NCBI GenBank assembly: GCA_037447655.1
Contig: JBBHKE010001578.1
Location: forward strand, 271,727-335,726
Origin: Zygnema cylindricum
Lineage: Eukaryota > Streptophyta > Zygnematophyceae > Zygnematales > Zygnemataceae
DNA length: 64,000 bases
Reading direction: 5' to 3'
The notes under the pieces were generated by a model. The model saw only the letters and a list, made by a program, of their open reading frames with translations, did not search any database and was not told the origin of the DNA. The translations under genes and the position numbers were made by a program. The stretch's first letter is position 1. Every line of letters starts with the position of its first letter. Of this stretch, positions 22,876 to 32,024 are shown piece by piece.

Positions 22876-23866
22876 AAGTATGCTAATAACCGCAAACTAG
22901 ACACACCACGCAGGTCAGTTTATTTTGTATAACCGGAGTTAGTTTACCTGTAAATGGTCTTTCTCAATCCCACTCACGTCACGCCATGTGAAGCAAACTC
23001 ATGTCACCTATGCAAGGCCACTTGCGGCCAGATGTAATAAAGTAGGAAACTATTTAGGGCCAACACGGCCAGCTGTATTAAAGCAGGAAACTATTCAGGG
23101 CCAACACGGCTAGATGTAATAAAGCAGGAAACTATTAATCAAGACTGGTAAAGGTCCGATTTAGGACCATGCAACGATGATGTCCTATGCCAAGAAAAAG
23201 AGCGTAGCCTTCAGTAAAATCTCTAACCCTCTAAACGAGTACGCTTGATAACCTATATCGCGCCTGCACCCACAAGGATTGGTTACTCACGTAAAGCGAT
23301 AACATCTAGTAAGATACTGTAAATATCTTCCTTCGATGCTCCAGTTCCAAGTTATCGTAATCACACCACAACTCAATGCCAAAGTAGTTAGTAGCCTGTT
23401 AGGGTACGCTTATCAGCTTTAAGCCACGCTCTACCCAACTATTAAAGAAGTTATAATTCTATGTGATAATTCGTGCAACCTAATTTATATATTTAGATGT
23501 ATATATACATATATTTTTTTCTGGGTTTTTGATATGGATATTTTTTTTATAAGTTTTTTTTTTTAGGTGTGCTAGGTTTTCTGAGTGAGTTAATCCAATA
23601 GGTAGACAGAATGAAAAAACTATACCGGATTTAGAGATAAAATCCGAAATATCCAACTCAAAGCCTACCAAGCAACAAAACCCAAAAAATTGAGAAATAA
23701 AACCAGATTAAAGCAATCCAAAGAAAACAACTAGGCTCAAAAAGAAAATAACACAACCAATTAATGCTACCTGAAAAACAAAGACAAATTACAATAACTA
23801 GACAGGAAGAGAACAATCGACACAAGAGATAACGAAAATTAGAAATGAACAAATTACAGCACGAGA
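22876..23866 (-). other. Gypsy leader region with 47-bp tandem repeats
   Basis: Untranslated leader between the 5' LTR and Gag. At about 23018-23140 three units of about 47 bp repeat (GGCCAACACGGC...GATGTAATAAAGCAGGAAAC). I could not identify a primer-binding site after the LTR end near 23866. Confidence 0.5.
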
Positions 23867-24810
23867 ATATTTGCGACAGTAACAACTAGGCCTTTAAGTC
23901 TTCAATATTCCCTACAAGAGTCCAACTAGCATGCAGTAGCCTCACCTCAACCAGATGAAGACACCGAGAAAAACGACACTTCCCAAGTTAGGGGAAGAGA
24001 GAGGCAGCAGGCGGAAACCGCGCACAAACAACAATAAAAAACAAGGTTCACACGCCATAATTCATAAACCACGGCAAGGGAGAGACAGTATGTAGGGAAA
24101 CCTTGCAGGCTGGCTTGCGCAGGTAGATTAGGTAAGGGCTTTAGTATCGAAAAAAGAGATCGGAAAAACTCAAAGACAATAGCTAGCAAGAGACTAAGGA
24201 TTCAGAGTCAGAAACCCTAACTCAACCACTAACACATACTAATTATCCGCCGAAAATTCCAACTGCAACAAAAAGGTTTGACAAATCCCGAGAATGCAGA
24301 TTGCCAGAAAGCGATAACTCTCCAATGTTGGATTCACGTGCTGTAATTTGCAACTAATCTAATGCGGCCACATGGCCTTTATCCTATGCTGTTGCCTATC
24401 GTACAGCTACACTAATCCCTGTATGTCTTTGAGCAAGCAACTTTCTATGTACAAACGTTGCCAGTTTCTAGAAGTGGCCGCTACGTGGCTGCCTTGGGAA
24501 GCCTTACATCTACACCTCGAGGATGAAAACCCTCGCTATGCTACAAAAATAATGCATGAACCTCCAAGGGATCACGACTTGAACATGTGTCAGGTATGTA
24601 ACTGTTTGAGTCCATAATATGTTAGGGTTTGAGCCGTTCCAATTCACGAAATCCGATGCTGTACCGCAATCTGATTTCATGCCGGTGACATGGTATGACC
24701 TCAATTCCGTTCGTACCTTCAATTGAACACTCCGCCACCAACTTGTATTATTCCCTTATACCCTTATTAGCATAAGAATCAGCAATAATACCCACCGACA
24801 TCTTGCGGCA
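23867..24810 (-). repeat. Gypsy 5' LTR (truncated)
   Basis: Aligns with 5060-5990 throughout (for example ACCGCGCACAA, ACACGCCATAATTCATA, ATCTACACCTCGAGGAT). The outer 230 bases present in the left LTR are missing after GGCATGACA at about 24808, so no TSD can be read. Confidence 0.75.
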
Positions 24811-25210
24811 TGACAAGAGAAACGTTATTGGACTAATGAAGCACAAACCCTACATTGTTGACGCACTAAAAGGGAGTCTCCATGTGAGGGAATTTACACG
24901 AAACGTACTGGCTTACAAGTACAGTACGCTAGAGTACACCGTATATCGCTACTGGAGTATTCTCAATGTTTATTTTGCCGTTTAAAACATATGTTCTTGA
25001 TAGATACTTGTTGGATTAAGGATCCGATGGTGGCAATTTAAAGGTAAGATTCCCAAATTTTTATTGAAGGTCTTAAACAAAAAATCGGAAACATATGTAT
25101 GAAAAACAAATGTTTAAGTGGCTAAAAAATTACCAACACTCATATCGATAAAAAATATACTCTAATGATGAAACGTTTGTACATATTTTTCAAAAATGTC
25201 TCCTAAGATT
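24811..25210. other. Non-coding spacer
   Basis: Nothing recognisable between the truncated gypsy LTR and the start of copia C's LTR. Confidence 0.5.
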
Positions 25211-25374
25211 TGTTGTTTTTGGAAAGCTTTACTCCTCTCTATGCCCCGGGTGTGAGGGAGGGAGATTTCAAGACTTAGATTAATTTGGTAGGGGTCGGTT
25301 CATTACTAACCTGAATTAGTGTGACAATAAGAGTGTATTCGTACTTTTCAATCACTTGTAATACCGGTTTTAAA

Positions 25375-25777
25375 TGGACGTGAGTATCTTCATAGGGTAG
25401 ATGTGGTAAAATCCTACTTTGTTCAAATGAAATTATTTGATGTAGTTGATGGACCTATTGTTGAGACATATGCAAATTTTGGAAGGAAAAATGAGCAAAC
25501 TTTGTTTTTAATAAAACTTTTTTTTCAAAAGAGTTGCACATGATATACATTTAAGCTACAAAGGCATCAGATATTTGAAAAGCCTTGAAATCTACTTACG
25601 TGAGAGCAACTGATCAGCATGAAATTATTACTGTTAGGAAGATAGGGGAATATAGATACACTGGCGGAAGCATGGTAGAGTATTGCAATGGTCTTAGGCT
25701 TTTATTAGCTAAGAATGCAATGCTCAGGAGGAACCTTTTCTCCTTATCACCAAGCTATAATTTTGATTAGGGGGTTG
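25375..25777 (+). pseudogene. Copia C Gag, first part
   Basis: A degraded plus-strand frame aligned with C2 Gag: VDVVKSYFVQMKLFDVVDG, then stops, then TVRKIGEYRYTGGSMVEYCN. It is cut at 25777 by the insertion of B. Confidence 0.7.
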
Positions 25778-26730
25778 TGCAATTCTGTGTCCTCCATTGG
25801 ACTACAGAATACAGGAAGCCTCTAGATAGTATTTAACTAACCCACTTTAAGCCACGACCACTTCTGCCCAAGAAGGCAAACTGAGAATTTGACTGCACCC
25901 ATGTGTAGCCTGGACTCCCCTGAGTCCGTAGCAAAAAGAATCACTGAAAACGGCCAACCAGGCGATAAGTTATGAGCCGGCAAAAATGCCAATTTATACA
26001 AAGCTCTCTTAGAGAGAGGTGTCTGTCTACCAAATATTTCCTAAGTCCTAAATCCCTCTCACAACCCCTATCTACTAAAGTACGAACCATCGTATTACTG
26101 TAAAGTACAGAAAGATACTATGGCCGATGTACTTTTTGTACGGCCGGTGTACGACAAGGCTCTTGAGTGGACGCGTGTCATTTTTCCACTTGTCCGTATT
26201 TCCTCCGGAATTCCCGCGACCGAATGTCATCCTTCCACGCGGCGCCACGTCATGCCACGTCCATAAAATCCAAAGTGATCATTCCGCGATCACGGCGACG
26301 ACGTGTGCCGTCGGATTAAATCCGACATTAAATGTCGACCGTTAAAAGTGTCTTTTTCATTTGTTTCGTTTCATATTCCAGTTAGATCATTTCGGTACTA
26401 TACAACAATTTATATATGAATGAAACCCTATATAATCTAACGGACTTCTACGACAGACTGGTTAGAGCTAACGGCTACGCCGCGCTCTACCGGTCGGGGG
26501 TTCGAGTCTTGCCGGACTCAACCTTTTGTTGAGTGTGACTTAAGTCACTCTTTAGTCCTTCCTATGGAGCTGAGGCAGCCATGGCTCCATCGCTCTCTCT
26601 CTCTCTTTCAGTGACTACAACAAGTATGGGGGAGAGAGAGAAGAGATGGAGGCAGGCTGCCATCATTTCTTATATATGTTTCTGCTAATTTATTTTAAAC
26701 TAGAAAATACAAAAACTACTTATTTCAACA
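25778..26730 (-). repeat. Copia B 3' LTR
   Basis: TG...CA bounded and paired with 31073-32024. It keeps the original GAATTG codon pair before the end, which is TAATTG in the 5' copy. Confidence 0.92.
26459..26520 (+). other. tRNA-like block in copia B 3' LTR
   Basis: TGGTTAGAGCTAACGG (26459-26474) resembles a tRNA D-arm/A box and GGTTCGAGTCT (26499-26509) a B box, about 25 bases apart as in tRNA genes. It lies on the strand opposite to the element's transcript. No complete cloverleaf is seen. Confidence 0.5.
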
Positions 26731-26746
26731 CTCCCCTTATTTTCTA
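26731..26746 (-). promoter_or_regulatory. Copia B polypurine tract
   Basis: On the minus strand AAAATAAGGGGAG directly precedes the 3' LTR start TGTTG. The same motif precedes LTR starts at 16564, 56421 and 57537. Confidence 0.85.
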
Positions 26747-29311
26747 GTCTATTTTTAATTTTTCTTTTAATCCACATTTTTCCCTGCAGTATTTTAATTT
26801 TGGCGAGGGTACAGGTTTGGTCATCATGTCCGCTACCATTTCCTCATCAGATCTATATACAAGATTCACTATTTTATTCTCAACTTTTTCTCTTACAAAA
26901 CTTAATCTTATGTCCATATGTTTAGCCTTAAAATGATGTTTTGGATTTGCTGCAATTGCTATGGCCGCTTGATTATCACAAAACACTTCATGCACTCCCT
27001 CCTTCATATACCCAAGTTCTTGCAGCAAGGACTTGACCCACATCAACTCTTTCACAGCAGAACAAGAGGCCATGTACTCAGCCTCCATGTTGGACTGTGC
27101 AACCACCTTTTGTTGCTTACTGCTCCAACAGCATGCACCTTCCCCAACATACAACACATACCCAGAAGTGCATCGTCTCATAGGTGCGTCCCCATAACTG
27201 GCATCACTCCAAGTAGTGATGTCACTGTGCTCCCCTCCCAAATGCAACCATAACTCTGTGGTTCCAACCAGATATCTCATGACTCTCTTGGCTGCCTCCC
27301 AATCCCTCTTCCTAGGATCATTCAGACTCCTACTGAGTACTCCAACTGCTGCCGCTATGTCCGGCCTGGTACAATTCATAAAATAGATTAAACTTCCTAC
27401 GACCTGTCTATAAGGGATAGTCTTCATAAACTCTCTCTCTTCAATACTCATTTGATCATCTAAGATAATTACTCCTCCTTCTACACTCCCATCACTTACT
27501 TTTTTCAAGTCCATGGGAGTGGTACAACTGTTAGCATTTTCCATCTGGAATTTCTCAAGCATATTACCTATTGCTTCTTTCTGAGTAAGTCTGATAATCT
27601 TCTTCCCCCTATCTCTCTCCATCTGAATCCCCAAAATATATTTTGCCTCCCCTAAATCCTTCATATCAAATCTGCTTCTAAGTTCTGTTTTTAACTTATT
27701 GATCTTTTCCAAGGATTTTCTCAACACAAGCAGATCATCCACATAAATTGCAATAAAAATGACACCATTCTCATCTTCAAACATATAGATAGAATGGTCA
27801 GAGCTTATACGGATATATCCCAGACTGGTAAGAAACTCATCTAGTTTCTTGTTCCACTGTCGGGGAGCCTGCTTTAGTCCATATAAGGACTTTATGAGCC
27901 TGCAGACTTTGCTCTCTTCTCCTTCCTCCACGAACCCCTCGGGTTGTCTCATGAAAATTTCTTCCTCTAACTCACCATTAAGAAACGCAGTCTTAATGTC
28001 CATCTGATGGATTTCCATGTCTTCCGCTGCTGCCAGGCTGAGGAGAATCCTTACTGATGGGAACCGAACAACTGGAGCAAAGGTCTCCTCATAGTCAATC
28101 CCTTCCTTTTGGGTGAACCCCTTCGCTACCAATCGAGCCTTATATCTTTCAATGGTATTATATGGGTTCAGTTTTAGTTTAAATACCCATTTACACCCAA
28201 TAGGTTTTCTGTCTGGAGGACAATCTGCTAATTCCCAGGTATTTGCTTCCATGATAGAAGCCATCTCATCATTTATAGCTCTAATCCATCTTTCTTTCTC
28301 TGGACTATTCACTGCCTCCGAGTAAGACTGAGGCTCATCAGGGTGAGATAGCTTAGTTACCTTATGAGCGACTTGTTTTTCCTGTAATCTTTTGCTGCTC
28401 TTTCTTCCTCCCTCAAACTCTGAAGCAAGAATGGATGGAAGTCTTGGATTTCTTCTCACTGTTTCATCGGCTCCCCTGTCCATGGAAACCGGTTCTTGTC
28501 CCGCTTCTTCTATCTCCTCGAAGTCCATAGGAGTATGTGAGGTTTCCGGTGAGTCTCCTGTATCTTGGATCTCCCCTGAATCTGTAATCACGGTGTCACC
28601 CATATCCCTTTCGGGAACGACCGAGTTCTCCTCACTTTCAGACTCAAATCTGATCCTAATCTTCTTTGTATATTTGAAGGGGTCAAATGACTTCCCTTCA
28701 TCCATGACAACTAAGTGTTTGACCAGAATGATATCTTTCTTTGCCAAGTCATATACTCTATATCCCTTAACATCCTCATCATATCCCACAAAGTATCCAG
28801 GTTTTCCCTTAGCATCTAGTTTCCAGTTTTTCCTATCCGTGTCAAGACTGTAAACTTGGCTACCAAATACTTTAAGGTGTGAGATATCTGGTTTCCTTCC
28901 AACCCATCTCTCATAAGGTGTGACTCCCTTTACTGCTGAGGTGAGGACTCTATTCTTAATATAGTTGGCACAGTTCATTGCCTCTGCCCAAAATCTCTTT
29001 CCTATTTTCTTGTCTGCCAACATACTGCATGCACTATCTCCTAGTGTTCTATTCAACCTCTCAGCTACCCCATTTTGTTCCGGGTTATATGGTACAGTTT
29101 TCTGGTGTTGCACTCCCTCATCTCTCAGATATTCCTCAAACTGGTTAGAGGTATATTCCCCCCCATTATCACTCATTATCCTCTTAATAGGGGTTTCATG
29201 CAACTTCTCACTCCAAGCTTTATATTCTTTGAAGTAAGTGGATGCTTCAGACTTATTTTTCAGAAAGTAGACTCTAGAGTATCTAGACCAATCATCAGTT
29301 ATTGTCATCAT
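26744..29311 (-). CDS. Copia B Pol: integrase core, reverse transcriptase, RNase H (855 codons open)
   Basis: One uninterrupted minus-strand frame. The integrase core starts at MMTITDDWSRYSRVYF and has SDNGGEYTSNQFEEY and NPEQNGVAERLNRTLG. The GKR motif region and a Ser/Glu-rich linker follow. RT has [57 protein letters not shown] and the catalytic YVDDLLVL (about 27755-27735). RNase H has TTWSDASYGDAPMRRCTSGY, MEAEYMASCSAVKELMW and KHHFKAKHMDIRLSFVREKV. The frame ends just before the polypurine tract. The start listed is the first Met after the stop at 29351; in the active ancestor it was joined to the upstream frame. Functional motifs look intact. Confidence 0.9.
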   Translation of the reverse strand: MMTITDDWSRYSRVYFLKNKSEASTYFKEYKAWSEKLHETPIKRIMSDNGGEYTSNQFEEYLRDEGVQHQKTVPYNPEQNGVAERLNRTLGDSACSMLADKKIGKRFWAEAMNCANYIKNRVLTSAVKGVTPYERWVGRKPDISHLKVFGSQVYSLDTDRKNWKLDAKGKPGYFVGYDEDVKGYRVYDLAKKDIILVKHLVVMDEGKSFDPFKYTKKIRIRFESESEENSVVPERDMGDTVITDSGEIQDTGDSPETSHTPMDFEEIEEAGQEPVSMDRGADETVRRNPRLPSILASEFEGGRKSSKRLQEKQVAHKVTKLSHPDEPQSYSEAVNSPEKERWIRAINDEMASIMEANTWELADCPPDRKPIGCKWVFKLKLNPYNTIERYKARLVAKGFTQKEGIDYEETFAPVVRFPSVRILLSLAAAEDMEIHQMDIKTAFLNGELEEEIFMRQPEGFVEEGEESKVCRLIKSLYGLKQAPRQWNKKLDEFLTSLGYIRISSDHSIYMFEDENGVIFIAIYVDDLLVLRKSLEKINKLKTELRSRFDMKDLGEAKYILGIQMERDRGKKIIRLTQKEAIGNMLEKFQMENANSCTTPMDLKKVSDGSVEGGVIILDDQMSIEEREFMKTIPYRQVVGSLIYFMNCTRPDIAAAVGVLSRSLNDPRKRDWEAAKRVMRYLVGTTELWLHLGGEHSDITTWSDASYGDAPMRRCTSGYVLYVGEGACCWSSKQQKVVAQSNMEAEYMASCSAVKELMWVKSLLQELGYMKEGVHEVFCDNQAAIAIAANPKHHFKAKHMDIRLSFVREKVENKIVNLVYRSDEEMVADMMTKPVPSPKLKYCREKCGLKEKLKID

Positions 29312-29350
29312 AAACCTCTTTCCTCCAACCGAAGGTACTTTTGCAGGTCC

Positions 29351-31092
29351 TCAAATAACTGTGTGGACCAAATCTAACACTTTCTCACCTCTATATGTGG
29401 CGGCTTTGGGAAAGGGAAGTCTGTGAGCCTTACCTTGAGCACAACCACTACAATCATCCATTATTTCATTATTCCCAAACAGAATGCCATCTACTACCCC
29501 AAGCTTTTTCATTTCCCTTAACCTATCAAAATGCACATGCCCCAAACGCTTATGCCAAATCATCACCTTAGGAACACCAACATAGTAAGCATTCTTCTTT
29601 TCATTACTCAAGTTAAGCCTAAACATTCCTTGGCTACCCTTATCTGCTGTGAAGTAAACTTCATTCCCATACTTAGCTGTAAAGACTCCCTTTCTGGTGA
29701 AGGTATCAAACTCTTTGTCATCTAACACAGACGTAGAGACAAGATTTTTACTCAGCTGAGGAATGTAAAGTACATCTGAGAATGTAAGTATAGAGGTCTT
29801 ACCCTCCACTAAGACTTTCAGATCTACTGATCCCACTAGATCTATAGTAACCACTCTCCCATCCCCATACTCTATCTCTACAGTAGGAATCTTTCGTAGC
29901 TTAGTGAAGAGTTCTTTATCACGGCACATATGCATGGATGCACCTGAGTCGATGATCCATCCTTCCTGTGGAGCTTCCCGAATTGCTCTAAGGGCACACT
30001 TCTGCCTCCGAGGGATCTCCTTCTCCTCCAGACTCTCGTCAAGAAGAAGCTTCCCATCCTCCTCAGATGACTCATCCTCGATTTCTCCTGACACTTTTGT
30101 AACCACAAGTGCCTTTTTCTTTTCTCCGGAAGAACCTCCTCCACGGTTTTCTTGGAGCCTCAGCTCTGACAACTTGACACAATCTGCAATAAAGTGTCCT
30201 GGCTTTTTGCAATAATGACAAAGACCCTTTGGGGCCATCTGTCCCCCAGAATTATCTCCTTCCCCTCTATAAGGTTTCTTCGGATCCTTCCCCCATCGGT
30301 CCCCTCTTACTGCTAGAGCTTGAATGCTCTTTCCTCCTCTCCTAATCTCCATTGTGTTTTCCTGCACAAGTATCATCCTGACTATTGTGTTCCATTTCCA
30401 TGAACTATCAGGCATTCCTTGTACTCGGTACACTATGTTTTCGAACTCATCTGGTAATTTCATGATAAGGGTGTTAACTTTCATTTTCATTGTACCTGTC
30501 CACCCGGCACTTTCCATTTCCGTATACAAACAAGAAAGATCATTACAGTAATCTAACATCTTTCCTCCTTTGTAAGTGTAACTCAATAGCTTTTGCTCAG
30601 CCAACAGGAGCTCCTGAATAGTTCCAGCTCTATAAATCTCCACCAAACTCTCCCACAATTCCTCTGCCTTGTAAATGTGAAGATGAGAGTGGCCAAACCT
30701 TGAGTGAGGTGCCTCAAAATGAAGTTCTTGGCAGCCATGTTTACATCCTCCCACATTTGAGTATCGTTCTCCACGGTCTTCACGGTCGCCGTTCCCGATA
30801 CTCTGGCAATAGGAGTGAGGGGTGTCTCCTTCCCTTTCTCCTTTTCGGACACACTGCTGTCCCCATCATCTGCCTCCTCCGCTGAGGCAGCCGTTGTTGC
30901 AGAAAACCTTACTCCCCCAAATCCTGGTGGAGTTCCCGAAGGTGGACGTTTCACTTGTCCACTGACGATTCACCAGTATCGTTTTTCACACAAAGCTCCC
31001 ATCATCATGGCTTCCCAATAGATGAACCCAGATCCATTGAAAGTGGGCACCGTAGAGGGTGGGCCCATAACCTGCAATTATGTGTCCTCCAT
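29351..31092 (-). pseudogene. Copia B Gag, protease and integrase zinc domain
   Basis: Minus strand. The ATG at 31092-31090 is in the LTR and reads MEDT, a TAA stop, then LQVMGPPS across the PBS. The 3' LTR has GAA there, so the stop is a later mutation. A TGA follows at WxIVSG. A frameshift near 30700 leads to the long frame 30754-29351: Gag core (YTYKGGKMLDYCNDL, LIMKLPDEFENIVYRV), CCHC knuckle CHYCKKPGHFIADC, acidic linker, protease WIIDSGASMHMC (about 29960-29930) and integrase HHCC (HKRLGHV, CSGCAQGKAHRLPF). It ends at TGA where TGG is expected (HTVI-stop-GPAKVP), separating it from the pol frame. Confidence 0.88.
31060..31072 (-). promoter_or_regulatory. Primer-binding site, element B (half-tRNA type)
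   Basis: On the minus strand GGTTATGGGCCCA starts directly after the LTR end ...TTGCA. It is a perfect complement of the TGGGCCCATAACC anticodon arm of initiator tRNA-Met. Priming from an internal tRNA cleavage product is known for Drosophila copia. Confidence 0.85.
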
Positions 31093-32024
31093 TGGACTAC
31101 AGAATACAGGAAGCCTCTAGATAGTATTTAACTAACCCACTTTAAGCCACGACCACTTCTGCCCAAGAAGGCAAACTGAGAATTTGACTGCACCCCTGTG
31201 TAGCCTGGACTCCCCTGAGTCCGTAGCAAAAAGAATCACTGAAAATGGCCAACCAGGCGATAAGTTATGAGCCGGCAAAAATGCCAATTTATACAAAGCT
31301 CTCTTAGGGAGAGGTGTCTGTCTACCAAATATTTCCTAAGTCCTAAATCCCTCTCACAACCCCTATCTACTAAAGTACGAACCAATCGTATTACTGTAAA
31401 GTACAGAAAGGTACTATGGCCGATGTACTTTTTGTACGGCCGGTGTACGACAAGGCTCTTGAGTGGACGCGTGTCATTTTTCCACTTGTCCGTATTTCCT
31501 CCGGAATTCCCGCGACCGAAAGTCATCCTTCCACGCGGAGCCACGTCATGCCACGTCCATAAAATCCAAAGTGACCATTCCGCGATCTCGGCGACGACGT
31601 GCGCCGTCGGATTAAATCCGACATTAAATGTCGATCGTTAAAAGTGTCTGTTTCATTTGTTTCGTTTCATATTCCAGTTAGATCATTTCGGTACTATACA
31701 AGAGTTTATATATGAATGAAACCCTATATAATCTAACGGACTTCTACGACAGACTGGTTAGAGCTAACGGCTACGCCGCGCTCTACCGGTCGGGGCTTCG
31801 AGTCCAGCCGGACTCAACCTTTTGTTGAGAGTGACTTAAGTCACTCTTTAGTCCTTCCTATGGAGCTGAGGCAGCCATGGCTCCATCGCTTTCTCTCTCT
31901 TTCAGTGACTACAACAAGTATGGGGGAGAGAGAGAAGAGATGGAGGCAGGCTGCCATCATTTCTTATATATGTTTCCGCTAATTTATTTTAAACTAGAAA
32001 ATACAAAAACTACTTATTTCAACA
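31073..32024 (-). repeat. Copia B 5' LTR
   Basis: Paired with 25778-26730. A tRNA-like block is at 31755-31810 (B box GCTTCGAGTCC). The two LTRs together suggest an ancestral GGTTCGAGTCC, a perfect B-box consensus. Confidence 0.92.

Larger units (their letters stand above)
5060..24810 (-). mobile_element. Ty3/gypsy element with DNA methyltransferase and PHD finger
   Basis: On the minus strand the order is 5' LTR (23867-24810), leader, Gag (22875-21803), an interrupting copia element (12318-21790), rest of Gag (12317-11429), PR (about 11400-11040), a C5-DNA methyltransferase domain (about 10660-9690), RT, RNase H, IN, a PHD finger, a polypurine tract and the 3' LTR. PR-RT-RNaseH-IN order defines Ty3/gypsy. 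Without the nested insertions it is about 10.3 kb. All coding parts carry stops and frameshifts, so this copy is not autonomous. The methyltransferase and PHD domains are not part of the standard gypsy set. Confidence 0.85.
25778..32024 (-). mobile_element. Copia element B, nearly intact, nested in C
   Basis: Full-length 6247-bp element. LTRs of 953 and 952 bp (25778-26730, 31073-32024) start TGCAATT and end TTTCAACA and differ at about 24 positions by eye (about 97.5% identical), so insertion was recent. The TSD is GGTTG at 25773-25777 and 32025-32029. PBS and polypurine tract are in place. Pol needs only one stop removed to be continuous. It is the youngest and best preserved element in the window. 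Confidence 0.92.

Noticed and set aside
23018-23140. CRISPR-like array
   Set aside because: Repeats of about 47 bp are contiguous with no unique spacers, in a eukaryotic retrotransposon leader.
26459-26520. Functional tRNA gene in the LTR
   Set aside because: A and B boxes are present but no acceptor stem or consistent cloverleaf can be drawn, and the two LTR copies differ in the T-arm.
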